Shown here one piece after another: positions 43,768-52,686 of a stretch of 64,000 bases of DNA (positions are counted from its first letter, which is position 1; every line of letters begins with the position of its first letter). Below the pieces are notes generated by a model. It was not told the DNA's origin, did no database searches, and saw nothing but the letters and a program-made list of their open reading frames with translations. The stretch is from assembly GCF_021531375.1 (NCBI RefSeq), contig NZ_JADYTU010000006.1, forward strand, positions 1 to 64,000, in the 5' to 3' direction. The translations under genes and the position numbers were made by a program. The stretch is from Pseudoflavonifractor phocaeensis. Its GTDB lineage: Bacteria > Bacillota > Clostridia > Oscillospirales > Oscillospiraceae.

Positions 43768-44646
43768 ATGATCTGCCGTATCTGTCCCCGGAACTGCGGG
43801 GCCCTGCGCACGGAGAACGAGGGCCGGGGCCGCTGCCGGATGCCGTCGGCCCCGGTGCTGGCCCGGGCCGCCCTCCACATGTGGGAGGAACCCCCCATCT
43901 CGGGGAGCCGGGGCTCCGGGACCATCTTTTTCTCCGGCTGCTCCCTGGGCTGTGTCTTCTGCCAGAACGAGAAGATCAGCCATCAGGACTTCGGAAAGCC
44001 CGTCTCCCTGGCGCGGCTGGGGGAGATCTGTGACGAGCTCATCGCCCAGGGGGCCCACAACATCAACTTCGTCAATCCCACCCACTACGCCCATGTGGTC
44101 CGGTCCCTGCTGGAGGACCATCCCCTGCCTGTCCCGGCGGTATGGAACTCCGGGGGCTATGACAAGGTGGAGACACTGAAGGGGCTGGAGGGGAAGATCG
44201 ACGTCTACCTCCCCGACCTGAAATATCTGGACCCTGCCGCCGCCGGGCGCTATTCCGCCGCCGCCGATTATCCGGAGAACGCACAGACCGCCATCCGGGA
44301 GATGGTCCGCCAGACAGGCCCCTGTCAATTTGGGGCGGACGGCCTGCTGAAGCGCGGCGTGGTCATCCGCCACCTGATCCTTCCGGGCCAGGTGAACCAG
44401 GCCAAAGCGGTGATGGACTGGGTGGCCGGGGAATTTGAGCCGGGAACGGTGCTCTTTTCCCTCATGAGCCAGTACACCCCCTGGGGGGACCTGTCCTCCT
44501 GCCCGGAGATCGACCGCCGGCTGCGCCCCGGCGAGATGCGCGCGGCCCGGGAGTACATGGAAAATCTGGGGCTGTCCGGCTTTACCCAGGACCGGACCAG
44601 CGCCAAGGAGGAATACACGCCCCCCTTCGATCTGACGGGAGTATAA
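43768..44646 (+). CDS. Radical SAM protein, pyruvate-formate-lyase-activase-like
   Basis: 292 residues. An N-terminal Cys-rich segment (MICRICPRNCGALR and a later GRCRM) precedes the radical-SAM cluster motif CSLGCVFC near residue 63, followed by INFVNPTHY and PVWN-type strands as in the PflA-like YgiQ/AmmeMemo-radiSAM-related branch. The substrate is not known. It starts 25 bases after mutY with AAAGGA and ends at a terminator, so it probably shares the mutY transcript. Confidence 0.85.
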   Translation: MICRICPRNCGALRTENEGRGRCRMPSAPVLARAALHMWEEPPISGSRGSGTIFFSGCSLGCVFCQNEKISHQDFGKPVSLARLGEICDELIAQGAHNINFVNPTHYAHVVRSLLEDHPLPVPAVWNSGGYDKVETLKGLEGKIDVYLPDLKYLDPAAAGRYSAAADYPENAQTAIREMVRQTGPCQFGADGLLKRGVVIRHLILPGQVNQAKAVMDWVAGEFEPGTVLFSLMSQYTPWGDLSSCPEIDRRLRPGEMRAAREYMENLGLSGFTQDRTSAKEEYTPPFDLTGV

Positions 44647-44679
44647 AAAAGCAGGACTGCCTCGCAGTCCTGTTTTTTT
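44645..44679. terminator. Bidirectional terminator between the radical-SAM gene and rlmH
   Basis: A6, stem CAGGACTGC/GCAGTCCTG (44652-44660 with 44664-44672), T7. Confidence 0.92.
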
Positions 44680-45160
44680 ATTTATGATAGCTGGACCCCT
44701 CATTGATCTTAAAGGCCCGGTAGATCTGCTCCAGCACCATGACCCGGGCAAGGTGGTGGGGGAAAGTCATGGGAGACATGGAAAGCTGGACCCAGGCCTC
44801 GGCCTTGACGGAGGGGTGAAGGCCGTAGCTCCCCCCGATGACGAAAACCAGGTGCTTGGCGGCGTTCTGTTCCCAGGTGCGGACCAGGCTGGCCAACTCC
44901 TCGCTGGAGCGCATCTTTCCTTCCACGCACAGGGCCACCACACTGGAGTTGGGCGGGATCTTGGCCCGGATGGCGTCCCCCTCCTTGTCCAGAGCGGCGG
45001 CGATCTCGCCCAGAGAGGGATTCTGGGGCAGCTTGACCTCGGGCAGCTCCGTGAGGGTAAGCTTGCAGTAGGGGGACAAGCGCTTCATATACTCGGCGCA
45101 GGCCTCCAGATAAAATTTCTCCTTCAGCTTGCCCACACAGATCAGATGTACGCTCAGCAC
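44678..45160 (-). CDS. rlmH: 23S rRNA pseudouridine(1915) N3-methyltransferase RlmH
   Basis: 160 residues, the normal RlmH size. SPOUT-class knot with VIGGSYGLHPSV and the C-terminal LSMSPMTFPHHLARVMVLEQIYRAFKI, both diagnostic. It methylates pseudouridine 1915 in helix 69 of 23S rRNA. The start overlaps the preceding walJ gene by seven bases; in Bacillus the same two genes are near neighbours (yycJ and yydA). Confidence 0.97.
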   Translation of the reverse strand: MLSVHLICVGKLKEKFYLEACAEYMKRLSPYCKLTLTELPEVKLPQNPSLGEIAAALDKEGDAIRAKIPPNSSVVALCVEGKMRSSEELASLVRTWEQNAAKHLVFVIGGSYGLHPSVKAEAWVQLSMSPMTFPHHLARVMVLEQIYRAFKINEGSSYHK

Positions 45161-45993
45161 AGCGCCGCCTCCTTCTGAACCACCGCTCCGGCAGCCCTCT
45201 CCCGCTCCAGGCGGTAGGTGGGTCCCAACTCACTCCGGGGGGCCACGGTCAGGGAAATGTCCCGCTCCGGGTCGCAGCCCATGGCGGCCAGACGGCGGCT
45301 GACCACCTGCCGGGCCCGGGCCGGGGTATTGTTCTCGGCGGACAGGTGGGCCAGCACCACGGTGCGGGCCCCGGATTCCACCCCCAGGGCGGCCAGCTCG
45401 GCCCCGGCCTCGTTGGACAGGTGGCCCCGGTCACCCAGGATGCGCTGCTTCAGCTGGTAGGGATAGGGCCCGGAGCGGACCCAGTCCTCGTCGTGGTTGG
45501 CCTCACAGATCAGCAGATCGCAGCCCCGCACCGCAGCCTTCACCTCGGGGGTCACATACCCCAGGTCGGTACACAGCACCATGCGGCGGCCGTCCCCGGC
45601 GATGGAGTAGCCCACGCTGCTGGCGGCGTCGTGGGGGGTGGCGAAGGACTCCACCCAGAGCTCCCCCAGCCACACCCCGGTCCCCGGCTCCTGCTGCCGC
45701 ACCAGCTCGTCCACAAAGGGGACTTTATAGCAGATCTGGCGGCAGGTGGGGCCGGAGGATACGATGGGGACCCGGACCTTCTTGGTCAGCACGGCCAGGC
45801 CGTTGATGTGGTCATGGTGCTCATGGGTGACCAGAATGGCGGTCAGCTTCTCCGGCGGGACCCCCAGCGCCCTCAGGCCGGTGGTGATGCGCCGGGCGGA
45901 AACGCCCGCGTCCAGCAGAATATGGGTATCGCCGCAGGACACCAGCGCGGCGTTGCCGCTGGACCCGCTGGCCAAGGTGGTAACGGTCAGCAA
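45154..45993 (-). CDS. walJ: MBL-fold hydrolase WalJ/YycJ
   Basis: 279 residues from a TTG start preceded by AAGGGGG. Metallo-beta-lactamase fold with THEHHDHI (near 58), further metal ligands in LCTDLGYV and EANHDEDW, and AHLSAENN near the C-terminus. Closest to YycJ/WalJ, proposed to act as an exonuclease in the WalKR-linked cluster. Overlaps rlmH. No walRK genes are in the window. A palindromic repeat lies just upstream. Confidence 0.9.
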   Translation of the reverse strand: MLTVTTLASGSSGNAALVSCGDTHILLDAGVSARRITTGLRALGVPPEKLTAILVTHEHHDHINGLAVLTKKVRVPIVSSGPTCRQICYKVPFVDELVRQQEPGTGVWLGELWVESFATPHDAASSVGYSIAGDGRRMVLCTDLGYVTPEVKAAVRGCDLLICEANHDEDWVRSGPYPYQLKQRILGDRGHLSNEAGAELAALGVESGARTVVLAHLSAENNTPARARQVVSRRLAAMGCDPERDISLTVAPRSELGPTYRLERERAAGAVVQKEAALC

Positions 45994-46012
45994 AATGATC
46001 CCCCTTCAAATC

Positions 46013-46109
46013 AATTAGGAATTAGGAGCGGTGGATTTCGCCGGGACGGCCTGTACCGCCCCGCGCGGACCGCCGCTTCCGGCGGCGCCACAGCTCCTAA
46101 CTCCTAATT
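46013..46109. repeat. Palindromic intergenic element, copy 2
   Basis: 17-base terminal arms AATTAGGAATTAGGAGC (46013-46029) and its inverted partner (46093-46109) with one mismatch, around a GC-rich core with further inverted repeats. Arms match the element at 19714-19800. It fills the gap between murA and walJ. Confidence 0.75.
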
Positions 46110-46128
46110 CCAAACTTCTCACACAAAC

Positions 46129-47424
46129 TCAGCCCACCTGGGTCTGATTCTCCTCATCGGGGACAACGATGACCTTGATGTCGGCGCCCACGGCGGACAG
46201 CTTTTCCACCAGAGTCTCATAGCCCCGCTCGATGTGGTGGATGGCGTCGATCTCGGTGACCCCCTGGGCGGCCAGACCGGCAATGACCATGGCGGCCCCG
46301 GCCCGCAGATCGCAGGCATGGACAGGGGCTCCGGTGAGCTTGTCCACCCCCTCGATGACGGCCACCTTGCCGTCCACCTGGATGCGGGCGCCCATACGGC
46401 GCAGCTCATCCACATAGCGGTAGCGGTTGTCCCACACGCCCTCGGTGACCACGCTGGTCCCCCGGGCCAGACAGAGCACGGCGCTGATCTGGGACTGCAT
46501 GTCGGTGGGGAAGCCAGGATAGGGCATGGTCTTGATGTTGGTGCGGCTCAGCGGACCGTTCCGGCGGACCAGAACGGCGTCGTCCTGCTCCTCCACATCC
46601 ACGCCCATCTCCACCAGCTTGGCGGTGATGCAGTCCAGATGCTTGGGGATCACGTTCTTGATGAGCACCTCACCCCCGGCGGCAGCCACGGCGGCCATAT
46701 AAGTGCCCGCCTCGATCTGGTCGGGAATGATGGAGTAGGTGCCGCCCCGCAGGCGCTCCACGCCGCGGATCTTGATGACGTCGGTGCCTGCGCCCATAAT
46801 ATTGGCGCCCATGGAGTTGAGGAAGTTGGCCAGGTCCACGATATGGGGCTCCTTGGCGGCGTTCTCAATGACGGTCATACCGTCGGCCAGGGCGGCGGCC
46901 AGCATGATATTCATGGTGGCGCCCACGGACACCATATCCAGATAGACCTGTCCGCCGGTCAGCCGGCCGCCCCGGGGCACCTGGGCATAAATCAGGCCGT
47001 TGCGGACCTCCACCTCGGCCCCCATGGCTACAAAGCCCTTGATATGCTGGTCGATGGGCCGTCCGCCCAGGTTGCAGCCTCCTGGCAGGGGCACTTCCGC
47101 CCAGCCGAAGCGGCCCAGAAGGGCGCCCACCAGATAGTAGCTGGCGCGGATCCTGCGGGCCAGCTCATAGGGCACCTGGCGGTTGCGGATATGGGAGCAG
47201 TCCACGTCCACCGTGGTCCGGTTCACCGTCTTCACGTCGGCGCCCAGCTCCCGCAGAATCTGGAGGATCAGCGTAACGTCGCTGATCTGAGGAACGTTTT
47301 CAATGCGGCAGACCCCGTCCACCATCAGGGCGGCGGGAATAATGGCAACAGCAGCGTTTTTCGCTCCGCTGATCTCGATGGTCCCATGGAGGGGCTTGCC
47401 CCCGCGGATCTGATACTTGGTCAA
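46129..47424 (-). CDS. murA: UDP-N-acetylglucosamine 1-carboxyvinyltransferase
   Basis: 431 residues (434 if the GTG at 47433 is used). The N-terminus KYQIRGGKPLHGTIEISGAKNAA, the catalytic Cys loop LPGGCNLGGRPIDQH and RASYYLVGALLGRFG identify MurA; Cys rather than Asp at the loop predicts fosfomycin sensitivity. It commits UDP-GlcNAc to peptidoglycan synthesis with phosphoenolpyruvate. I prefer the TTG at 47424, nine bases after AAGAAGG, because it gives the usual start; the upstream GTG abuts that site. Confidence 0.95.
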   Translation of the reverse strand: MTKYQIRGGKPLHGTIEISGAKNAAVAIIPAALMVDGVCRIENVPQISDVTLILQILRELGADVKTVNRTTVDVDCSHIRNRQVPYELARRIRASYYLVGALLGRFGWAEVPLPGGCNLGGRPIDQHIKGFVAMGAEVEVRNGLIYAQVPRGGRLTGGQVYLDMVSVGATMNIMLAAALADGMTVIENAAKEPHIVDLANFLNSMGANIMGAGTDVIKIRGVERLRGGTYSIIPDQIEAGTYMAAVAAAGGEVLIKNVIPKHLDCITAKLVEMGVDVEEQDDAVLVRRNGPLSRTNIKTMPYPGFPTDMQSQISAVLCLARGTSVVTEGVWDNRYRYVDELRRMGARIQVDGKVAVIEGVDKLTGAPVHACDLRAGAAMVIAGLAAQGVTEIDAIHHIERGYETLVEKLSAVGADIKVIVVPDEENQTQVG

Positions 47425-47538
47425 ATCATGCACCTTCTTTGAGCCGCAATGGCGGCGTCTGTATGGAAATCGGCTTCAAAGAGCCAAATATTGTCTATTT
47501 AGGTGCCCAGTCTGGTCTGGGCGCTATAAATCGCATAT

Positions 47539-47567
47539 ATTATAGCACCATTATACCCCGGAGGCAA
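47539..47567 (-). promoter_or_regulatory. Promoter of murA
   Basis: Minus strand TTGCCT (47562-47567), 17-base spacer, TATAAT (47539-47544); a second TATAAT lies 11 bases upstream. A GCCCAG/CTGGGC hairpin sits in the leader near 47502-47520. Confidence 0.55.
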
Positions 47568-47605
47568 TGAATTTTACATGTGGGGACTCAAATCGTCAAT
47601 TTGAT

Positions 47606-47640
47606 GGACAGCCGGAGGATAATTTATCCTCCGGCTGTCC
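47606..47640. repeat. Perfect 16-bp inverted repeat between hemW and murA
   Basis: GGACAGCCGGAGGATA (47606-47621) and its exact complement (47625-47640) with a three-base loop. It lacks a T-run on either strand, so it is an unusual terminator or an operator-like palindrome. Confidence 0.7.
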
Positions 47641-47686
47641 AATTAGAAGAATTTTTCAGGCGGATTTTGGCGTTTTTTCTCAACGA

Positions 47687-48937
47687 TCATTCCAAATATT
47701 TCCGTTTTCCGAACTGTTCCCGGGCCCGGGGCAGCAGGTCTGCCAGGTCGGACTGCTCCTGCCGCTCCAGCAGGTCCCCGATGAGCTGGTTGGACACCAG
47801 GAAGCCCCGGGGGGTCAGCCGCCAGCGGCCCTCCTCGGTCTTTTTGGCCCAGCCCTGGGTCTGGAACTCCTCCAGCCGCCGCTCCAGCGGGGCAAAATCC
47901 ATGAAGTAGTTTCCCCGGTACTCCCACTCCTCGATCCCCCGGGCGGTACGCAGACGGAGCATCAGGTATTCGCCTCCCCGCTCCCGCTGGGGGATCAGCT
48001 CCTCGCTGTCGATGATGGCACCGCCCCGAAGCACGCCGTCGATATACCCGTCCAGATCCCGGACAAAGGAGTACCGCCGGCCTCCGAAGTCGGAGTGTGC
48101 TCCGGGTCCGAAGCCGATATAGGGCTTGGTGAGCCAGTAGCGCAGGTTGTGCCGGGACTCGAGCCCCGGCTTGGCGAAATTGGAGATCTCATACTGGGGC
48201 AGGCCGGCCCGCTGGAGGCGGCCCACCGTCCACAGATACAGGTCGGCCTGGGTGTCGTCGTCGGGCAGCTGCTCTCCCTCCGCCACCCGGGCGGCCAGGG
48301 GAGTGCCCTCCTCCACCTTCAGGCCGTAACAGGACAGGTGCTGGGGGATGAGGGACAATGCGTGCTCCACCGTAGCCTTCCAGCTGTCCATGGTCTGGCC
48401 GGGCAGGCCGTAGATCAGGTCCAGGGACAGGTTTTTGAACCGGGCCTTCTTAGCGGCGGCCACCGCCTCGTCCACCTGTTTGGCGGTATGGGGGCGGTGG
48501 ATGGCGGCCAACTCCTCGGGGCAGGCCGACTGCATCCCGATGGAGATCCGGTTGAAGCCCGCCTTCCGCAGCCGGCGCAGAGACTTCAGATCCACGCTGT
48601 CCGGGTTGGCCTCCAGGGTGACCTCCGCGTTTTCCGCCACCTGGAACTGCTTCCGGATCGCCGCCAGCAGCTCCCGCAGCCGCTTGTCCCCGTAAAAGCT
48701 GGGAGTGCCTCCGCCGAAATAGATGGTATCCACCGGGATGCCCTGGGCCAGGGGAGCCGTCTCAGCGATGTGGGCCAGCAGGGCCTTCTGGTAGGCGTCC
48801 ATCCGGTCTTCCCTCCCCGCCAGGGAGTAGAAGTCGCAGTAGTCGCACTTGCTGCGGCAGAACGGGATGTGAATGTAGATCCCCAGAGTCTCCCGGCCGG
48901 AGGTCTGGGGCAGTTTGTCTTTCTTGTGTCCAAACAT
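47687..48937 (-). CDS. hemW: Radical SAM protein HemW (coproporphyrinogen-III-oxidase-like)
   Basis: 416 residues. CRSKCDYCDF near residue 27 is the radical-SAM cluster, with YFGGGTPS, ISIGMQSA and the HemW region; the extra Cys of true HemN is absent. HemW is a heme-carrying chaperone rather than an oxygen-independent coproporphyrinogen oxidase. AAAGGAG precedes the ATG; a promoter (TTGCAA 48986-48991, 16 bases, TATAAT 48964-48969) lies upstream. Confidence 0.92.
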   Translation of the reverse strand: MFGHKKDKLPQTSGRETLGIYIHIPFCRSKCDYCDFYSLAGREDRMDAYQKALLAHIAETAPLAQGIPVDTIYFGGGTPSFYGDKRLRELLAAIRKQFQVAENAEVTLEANPDSVDLKSLRRLRKAGFNRISIGMQSACPEELAAIHRPHTAKQVDEAVAAAKKARFKNLSLDLIYGLPGQTMDSWKATVEHALSLIPQHLSCYGLKVEEGTPLAARVAEGEQLPDDDTQADLYLWTVGRLQRAGLPQYEISNFAKPGLESRHNLRYWLTKPYIGFGPGAHSDFGGRRYSFVRDLDGYIDGVLRGGAIIDSEELIPQRERGGEYLMLRLRTARGIEEWEYRGNYFMDFAPLERRLEEFQTQGWAKKTEEGRWRLTPRGFLVSNQLIGDLLERQEQSDLADLLPRAREQFGKRKYLE

Positions 48938-48963
48938 GGGCAGCGCTCCTTTTCTTTGAGGGT

Positions 48964-48991
48964 ATTATATCGGAAAACCCTTCCCTTGCAA
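48964..48991 (-). promoter_or_regulatory. Promoter of hemW
   Basis: Minus strand TTGCAA (48986-48991), 16-base spacer, TATAAT (48964-48969), adjacent to the gene. Confidence 0.55.
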
Positions 48992-49070
48992 AGAGGGCGG
49001 GCGGAATTTTGTGCAGGACGGCCCCAGAGTGGTTCGATGGGGATGCGTTTATGTGTGTACACTGTGCGTT

Positions 49071-49092
49071 GGGGCGCATCACGATGCGCCCC
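49071..49092. repeat. GC-rich palindrome, REP-like
   Basis: GGGGCGCATC (49071-49080) with GATGCGCCCC (49083-49092), followed by C-rich sequence and no T-run. It resembles the GC palindrome at 28052-28070. Confidence 0.45.
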
Positions 49093-49120
49093 CGCCCAAA
49101 ATGATTCAAACTATTTTTAG

Positions 49121-49185
49121 ATTATTGTAAAGCTTACTTGACACAGAATGTAAAGTGTGCTATACCATTATTGTAAAGCTAACTT
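49121..49185 (+). promoter_or_regulatory. Promoter of the XRE module flanked by repeated operators
   Basis: TTGACA (49138-49143), 17 bases, TATACC (49161-49166). A 19-base sequence ATTATTGTAAAGCTTACTT (49121-49139) is repeated with one change at 49167-49185; each copy holds a GTAAAG...TTAC-type palindrome, and a half-site TGTAAAG lies between. The placement on both sides of the promoter suggests autorepression by the first gene. Confidence 0.6.
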
Positions 49186-49215
49186 TACTTTATCCCACGG
49201 AAAGGACGTGATACG

Positions 49216-49422
49216 GTGACCAATCGAATCGCCGAACTGCGAAAGGCCCGGCGCATCTCCCAGGCCGAACTGGCCGACGCGGTGGAGGTCACCCGGCAGA
49301 CCATCATCTCTCTGGAAAATGGGCGGTACAACGCCTCGCTGCTGCTAGCCCATAAGATCGCCCAATACTTTGGACTGACCATCGAAGACGTATTTTTATT
49401 TGAGGAGGATACCCCATGCTGA
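49216..49422 (+). CDS. Small XRE-family DNA-binding regulator
   Basis: 68 residues from GTG (49216) with AAAGGA upstream. The whole protein is a helix-turn-helix: IAELRKARRISQAELADAVEVTRQTIISLENGRYNASL. It ends EDVFLFEEDTPC. It overlaps the following membrane-protein gene by seven bases, the standard Firmicute arrangement of a small XRE repressor with a DUF3796-like membrane partner. The duplicated operators upstream point to autoregulation. Confidence 0.85.
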   Translation: MTNRIAELRKARRISQAELADAVEVTRQTIISLENGRYNASLLLAHKIAQYFGLTIEDVFLFEEDTPC

Positions 49423-49877
49423 TGAAAAACGTGACCTTTTCCAAGGACTATGACAAAACGTTGAAGCTGCGCTGCCTCTGGTTCGGCGCCATGCTGGCCA
49501 TTGGGCTGGTGGGCTTTGCATGCTACTTCTTCCTGGTGCCCCAGAGCAATTTGGGCGACCATGCCAAGGGCTTCTACCTGGGGGCCGCCAGCGGCATCAC
49601 CGTGGCCGCGGTGTTCTTCCTGGTCCGCACCCAGTACCTCATGTCCCACCCGGAGGCCAAGCGGAAGGCCCGCATTGAGGAGACCGACGAGCGCCAGCAG
49701 AAGATCGTCGGCGGAGCTGCCCAGTTTGCCGGACTGTTCACCTTCTATGCCGCCGCCCTGGCCCTGTTCGTGCTGCTGCCCCTCAGCCTCCACGCCTACT
49801 ACGCCCTGCTTGGGGTGCTGGCCGTCTATGCTCTGTCTTTCGTGGCGGCCAACCTGTGGCTGTCCAAAAAGCTGTGA
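49416..49877 (+). CDS. Integral membrane protein, partner of the XRE regulator
   Basis: 153 residues, four predicted membrane helices (about 24-42, 53-72, 103-122, 128-148) with a polar loop carrying PEAKRKARIEETDERQQKI between helices two and three. It resembles the small membrane proteins that accompany XRE regulators in many Firmicutes; function unknown. Overlaps the XRE gene by seven bases and the pseudouridine synthase gene by four. Confidence 0.72.
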   Translation: MLMKNVTFSKDYDKTLKLRCLWFGAMLAIGLVGFACYFFLVPQSNLGDHAKGFYLGAASGITVAAVFFLVRTQYLMSHPEAKRKARIEETDERQQKIVGGAAQFAGLFTFYAAALALFVLLPLSLHAYYALLGVLAVYALSFVAANLWLSKKL

Positions 49878-50770
49878 GCCGCCGGGTCGAACTGCCCGTG
49901 ACGGCTGAGCTGGCGGGCGTGAAGGTGGACACCCTGCTGAAAAAGCGCCTGGGCCTGTCGGGGACGGTGGTGCGGCGGATCAAGTGGCTGGAGGATGGGA
50001 TTTTAGTGGACGGCCAGCGGGTCAACACCCGCTTTGTCCCCCGGGAGGGCCAGGTGCTGTCGGTCCGCCTGTCCGATCCCGAGCGGCGCAGCGGCATTGT
50101 CCCCGCTCCCGGCCCCCTGGATATCGTGTACGAGGACGAGGACATTCTCATCCTGAACAAAGCGCCCGGCGTCCCCGTCCATCCCGGACCGGGGCACTTT
50201 TCCGATACGGTTGGTAATTTTCTGCTGGATTATTACGATTTCAAGGGCGTTGAGGCGGATTTTCACCCCGTTCACCGGCTGGACCGGGGGACCTCCGGCC
50301 TGCTGGCGGTGGCCAAGCACCCCCACGCCCAGGAGGTGTTGAAGAACCAGCTTCACACGCCCGATTTCCGACGGGTCTACCTGGCGGTGTGCGAAGGGGT
50401 CCCCGCTCCCGCCGCCGGATGGGTGGACGCCCCCCTGGGCCCCCGGCCCGGCTCTCTGGTGGAGCAGATGGTCCGTCCCGACGGAAAAGAGGCCCGGACC
50501 CACTATGAGGTGCTGGAGATTCATGGACCCCGCGCCCTTCTCCGGCTGGAGCTGGATACCGGCCGCACCCACCAGATCCGGGTCCACATGGCCCACCTGG
50601 GCCACCCTCTGACGGGCGATTTTCTTTACGGACGGGAGCAGCCCGAAGTAATTTCCCGCCCCGCCCTTCACTCGGCGGAGTTGTCCCTCCGCCACCCGAT
50701 CACCGGGGCGGCTCTCTCTTTTCGGGCTCCCATGCCTGCCGACATGGTGCGGCTGTGTTCCGACCCCTGA
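49874..50770 (+). CDS. RluA/RluD-family pseudouridine synthase
   Basis: 298 residues starting at GTG (49874) that overlaps the preceding stop (GTGA). An S4-like N-terminal region, then HRLDRGTSGLLAV with the catalytic Asp and RTHQIRVHMAHLGHPLTGD. Like Bacillus YjbO/YlyB-type enzymes, it should modify rRNA or tRNA; the target is uncertain. It is a paralogue of the RluD protein at 14854. The start codon has little Shine-Dalgarno sequence and may rely on coupling. Confidence 0.88.
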   Translation: MSRRVELPVTAELAGVKVDTLLKKRLGLSGTVVRRIKWLEDGILVDGQRVNTRFVPREGQVLSVRLSDPERRSGIVPAPGPLDIVYEDEDILILNKAPGVPVHPGPGHFSDTVGNFLLDYYDFKGVEADFHPVHRLDRGTSGLLAVAKHPHAQEVLKNQLHTPDFRRVYLAVCEGVPAPAAGWVDAPLGPRPGSLVEQMVRPDGKEARTHYEVLEIHGPRALLRLELDTGRTHQIRVHMAHLGHPLTGDFLYGREQPEVISRPALHSAELSLRHPITGAALSFRAPMPADMVRLCSDP

Positions 50771-50890
50771 ACCGTCTCAAGTTTCTGTGCAATTTCTCTA
50801 AATTTCGTCTGGAATTTTCTCCTCTATCATGGTATAATGTAGATGGCATTTTTTGCCCTGTAATTTATTCACATTAGGAGGTCGATTCCA

Positions 50891-52618
50891 ATGTCCTATC
50901 TTGACACTTATAAAGCCTGGCTCGCCAGTCCCGCCCTGTCCGCCGAAGAGAAGGCCGAGCTGGAAGCCATTAAAAACGACGACAAAGAAATCGAATCCCG
51001 CTTTTTTGACCAGCTCTCCTTCGGTACCGCCGGCCTGCGCGGCACCATGGGCGTCGGCCTGTACCGGATGAACATCCACGTCATCCGCCACGCCACCCAG
51101 GCCTTTGCCGAAGTCATCCTGGCGGAAGGCCCTGAGGCCGTTCAGCGCGGCGTGGCCGTCTGCTTTGACTGCCGCAACAACTCCGACCTCTTTGCCCGGG
51201 AGGCCGCCTGCGTTCTGGCCGGAAACGGTATCCCCGTCCGCCTGTTCGAGTCCCTGCGCCCCACCCCCGAGCTGTCCTTTGCCGTCCGTGAGTACGGCTG
51301 CATCGCCGGCATCAACGTCACCGCCAGCCACAACCCCAAGGAGTACAACGGCTATAAGGTGTACTGGGAGGACGGCGCTCAGTTGCCCCCCAAGCACGCC
51401 GACGAGGTGGCCAAGAAGATGAAGGAGCTGGACGTCTTCGCCTGTGTCAAGACCATGGACTATGACCAGGCCCTGGCCGCCGGCAAGATCGTCCTCATGG
51501 GCGAGGAGACCGACGAGAAGTTCCTGGCTAACGTCATGGCTCAGGTCAACGACAAGGCCGTTGTAGAGAAGGTGGCCGACCGTTTCAAGATGGTCTTCAC
51601 CCCCTTCCACGGCACTGGTTACAAGCTGATCCCCGAGGCGCTGAAGCGTCTGGGCATGAAGCACGTCATCTGCGTCCCCGAGCAGATGGTCATCGACGGC
51701 AACTTCCCCACCGTCGTCTCCCCCAACCCCGAAAATCCCGAGGGCTTCTATCTGGCGGTGGACATCGCCAAAAAGGAGGGCGCCGACTTCATCCTGGGCT
51801 CTGACCCCGACGCTGACCGCGTGGGCATCATGGTCAACACCGGCAACGGCGAGTTCAAGGTCATCTCTGGCAACCAGACCGGCGTTCTGATGTCCGACTA
51901 CCTCATCGGCGCCATGAAGCGCGCCGGCAAGCTGCCGGAAAACGGCGTCATCCTGAAGTCCCTGGTCAGCACCGAGATGGCCCGCAAGGTGGCTGAGGTC
52001 AACGGCCTGAAGTGCTTCGACACCTTCACCGGCTTCAAGTTCCTGGCCCAGAAGAAGGACCAGCTGGAGGCCTCCGGCGAGGGCAGCGTGATCCTGGCCT
52101 TTGAGGAGTCCTACGGCTACATGCTGGGCTCCTTCGTCCGGGACAAGGACGCCGTCACCGCCGCTCTAATCCTCACCGAGATGGCCGCCTGGTACGCCGA
52201 CCAGGGCATGACCCTGTACGACGCCCTCATGGCTCTGTATGAAAAGTACGGCTACTACGGCGAGAAGACCATGAATCTGGTCATGCCCGGTCTGGACGGT
52301 CTGAAGAAGATGGCCCAGCTGATGGCCGACCTGCGGGCCAAGCCCCCTGTGGAGATCGCCGGCGTGGCCGTCAAGGCGCAGAAGGACTACCAGGACGGCA
52401 GTGTGGTCTGCGTGGAGTGCGGCCAGAAGAGCACCATGGAGCTGTCCGGCTCCAACGTGCTGCGCTATGAGATGGTGGACGGCACCAGCCTCATCGTCCG
52501 TCCCTCCGGCACCGAGCCCAAGGTCAAGGTCTATATCCTGACCAGCGCCGAGAGCAAGGAGGCCTGCGACGAGAAGGTGGCCAAGTATTCCGCCTGGGCC
52601 GAGACGCTGAAGGGCTGA
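50891..52618 (+). CDS. pgm: Phosphoglucomutase/phosphomannomutase
   Basis: 575 residues, the long form of Firmicute PgcA. Active-site serine loop TASHNPKEYNGYK (about 141), metal-binding GSDPDADR (about 304), sugar loop FEESYGYM (about 401) and phosphate-binding RPSGTEPKVK near the C-terminus. It interconverts glucose 1-phosphate and 6-phosphate. TTAGGAGG precedes the ATG and a TATAAT is found 44 bases upstream of that. Codon bias is high. Confidence 0.96.
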   Translation: MSYLDTYKAWLASPALSAEEKAELEAIKNDDKEIESRFFDQLSFGTAGLRGTMGVGLYRMNIHVIRHATQAFAEVILAEGPEAVQRGVAVCFDCRNNSDLFAREAACVLAGNGIPVRLFESLRPTPELSFAVREYGCIAGINVTASHNPKEYNGYKVYWEDGAQLPPKHADEVAKKMKELDVFACVKTMDYDQALAAGKIVLMGEETDEKFLANVMAQVNDKAVVEKVADRFKMVFTPFHGTGYKLIPEALKRLGMKHVICVPEQMVIDGNFPTVVSPNPENPEGFYLAVDIAKKEGADFILGSDPDADRVGIMVNTGNGEFKVISGNQTGVLMSDYLIGAMKRAGKLPENGVILKSLVSTEMARKVAEVNGLKCFDTFTGFKFLAQKKDQLEASGEGSVILAFEESYGYMLGSFVRDKDAVTAALILTEMAAWYADQGMTLYDALMALYEKYGYYGEKTMNLVMPGLDGLKKMAQLMADLRAKPPVEIAGVAVKAQKDYQDGSVVCVECGQKSTMELSGSNVLRYEMVDGTSLIVRPSGTEPKVKVYILTSAESKEACDEKVAKYSAWAETLKG

Positions 52619-52649
52619 GGCCAATCCGTCATCCCGATCCCGTCAAGCA

Positions 52650-52686
52650 AAGGCGCGCTCTTGGGTTCCAAGGGCGCGCCTCTTTT
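52650..52686 (+). terminator. Terminator of pgm
   Basis: AGGCGCGC...GCGCGCCT stem with inner CTTGG/CCAAG (52651-52681), followed by CTTTTG. Confidence 0.75.
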
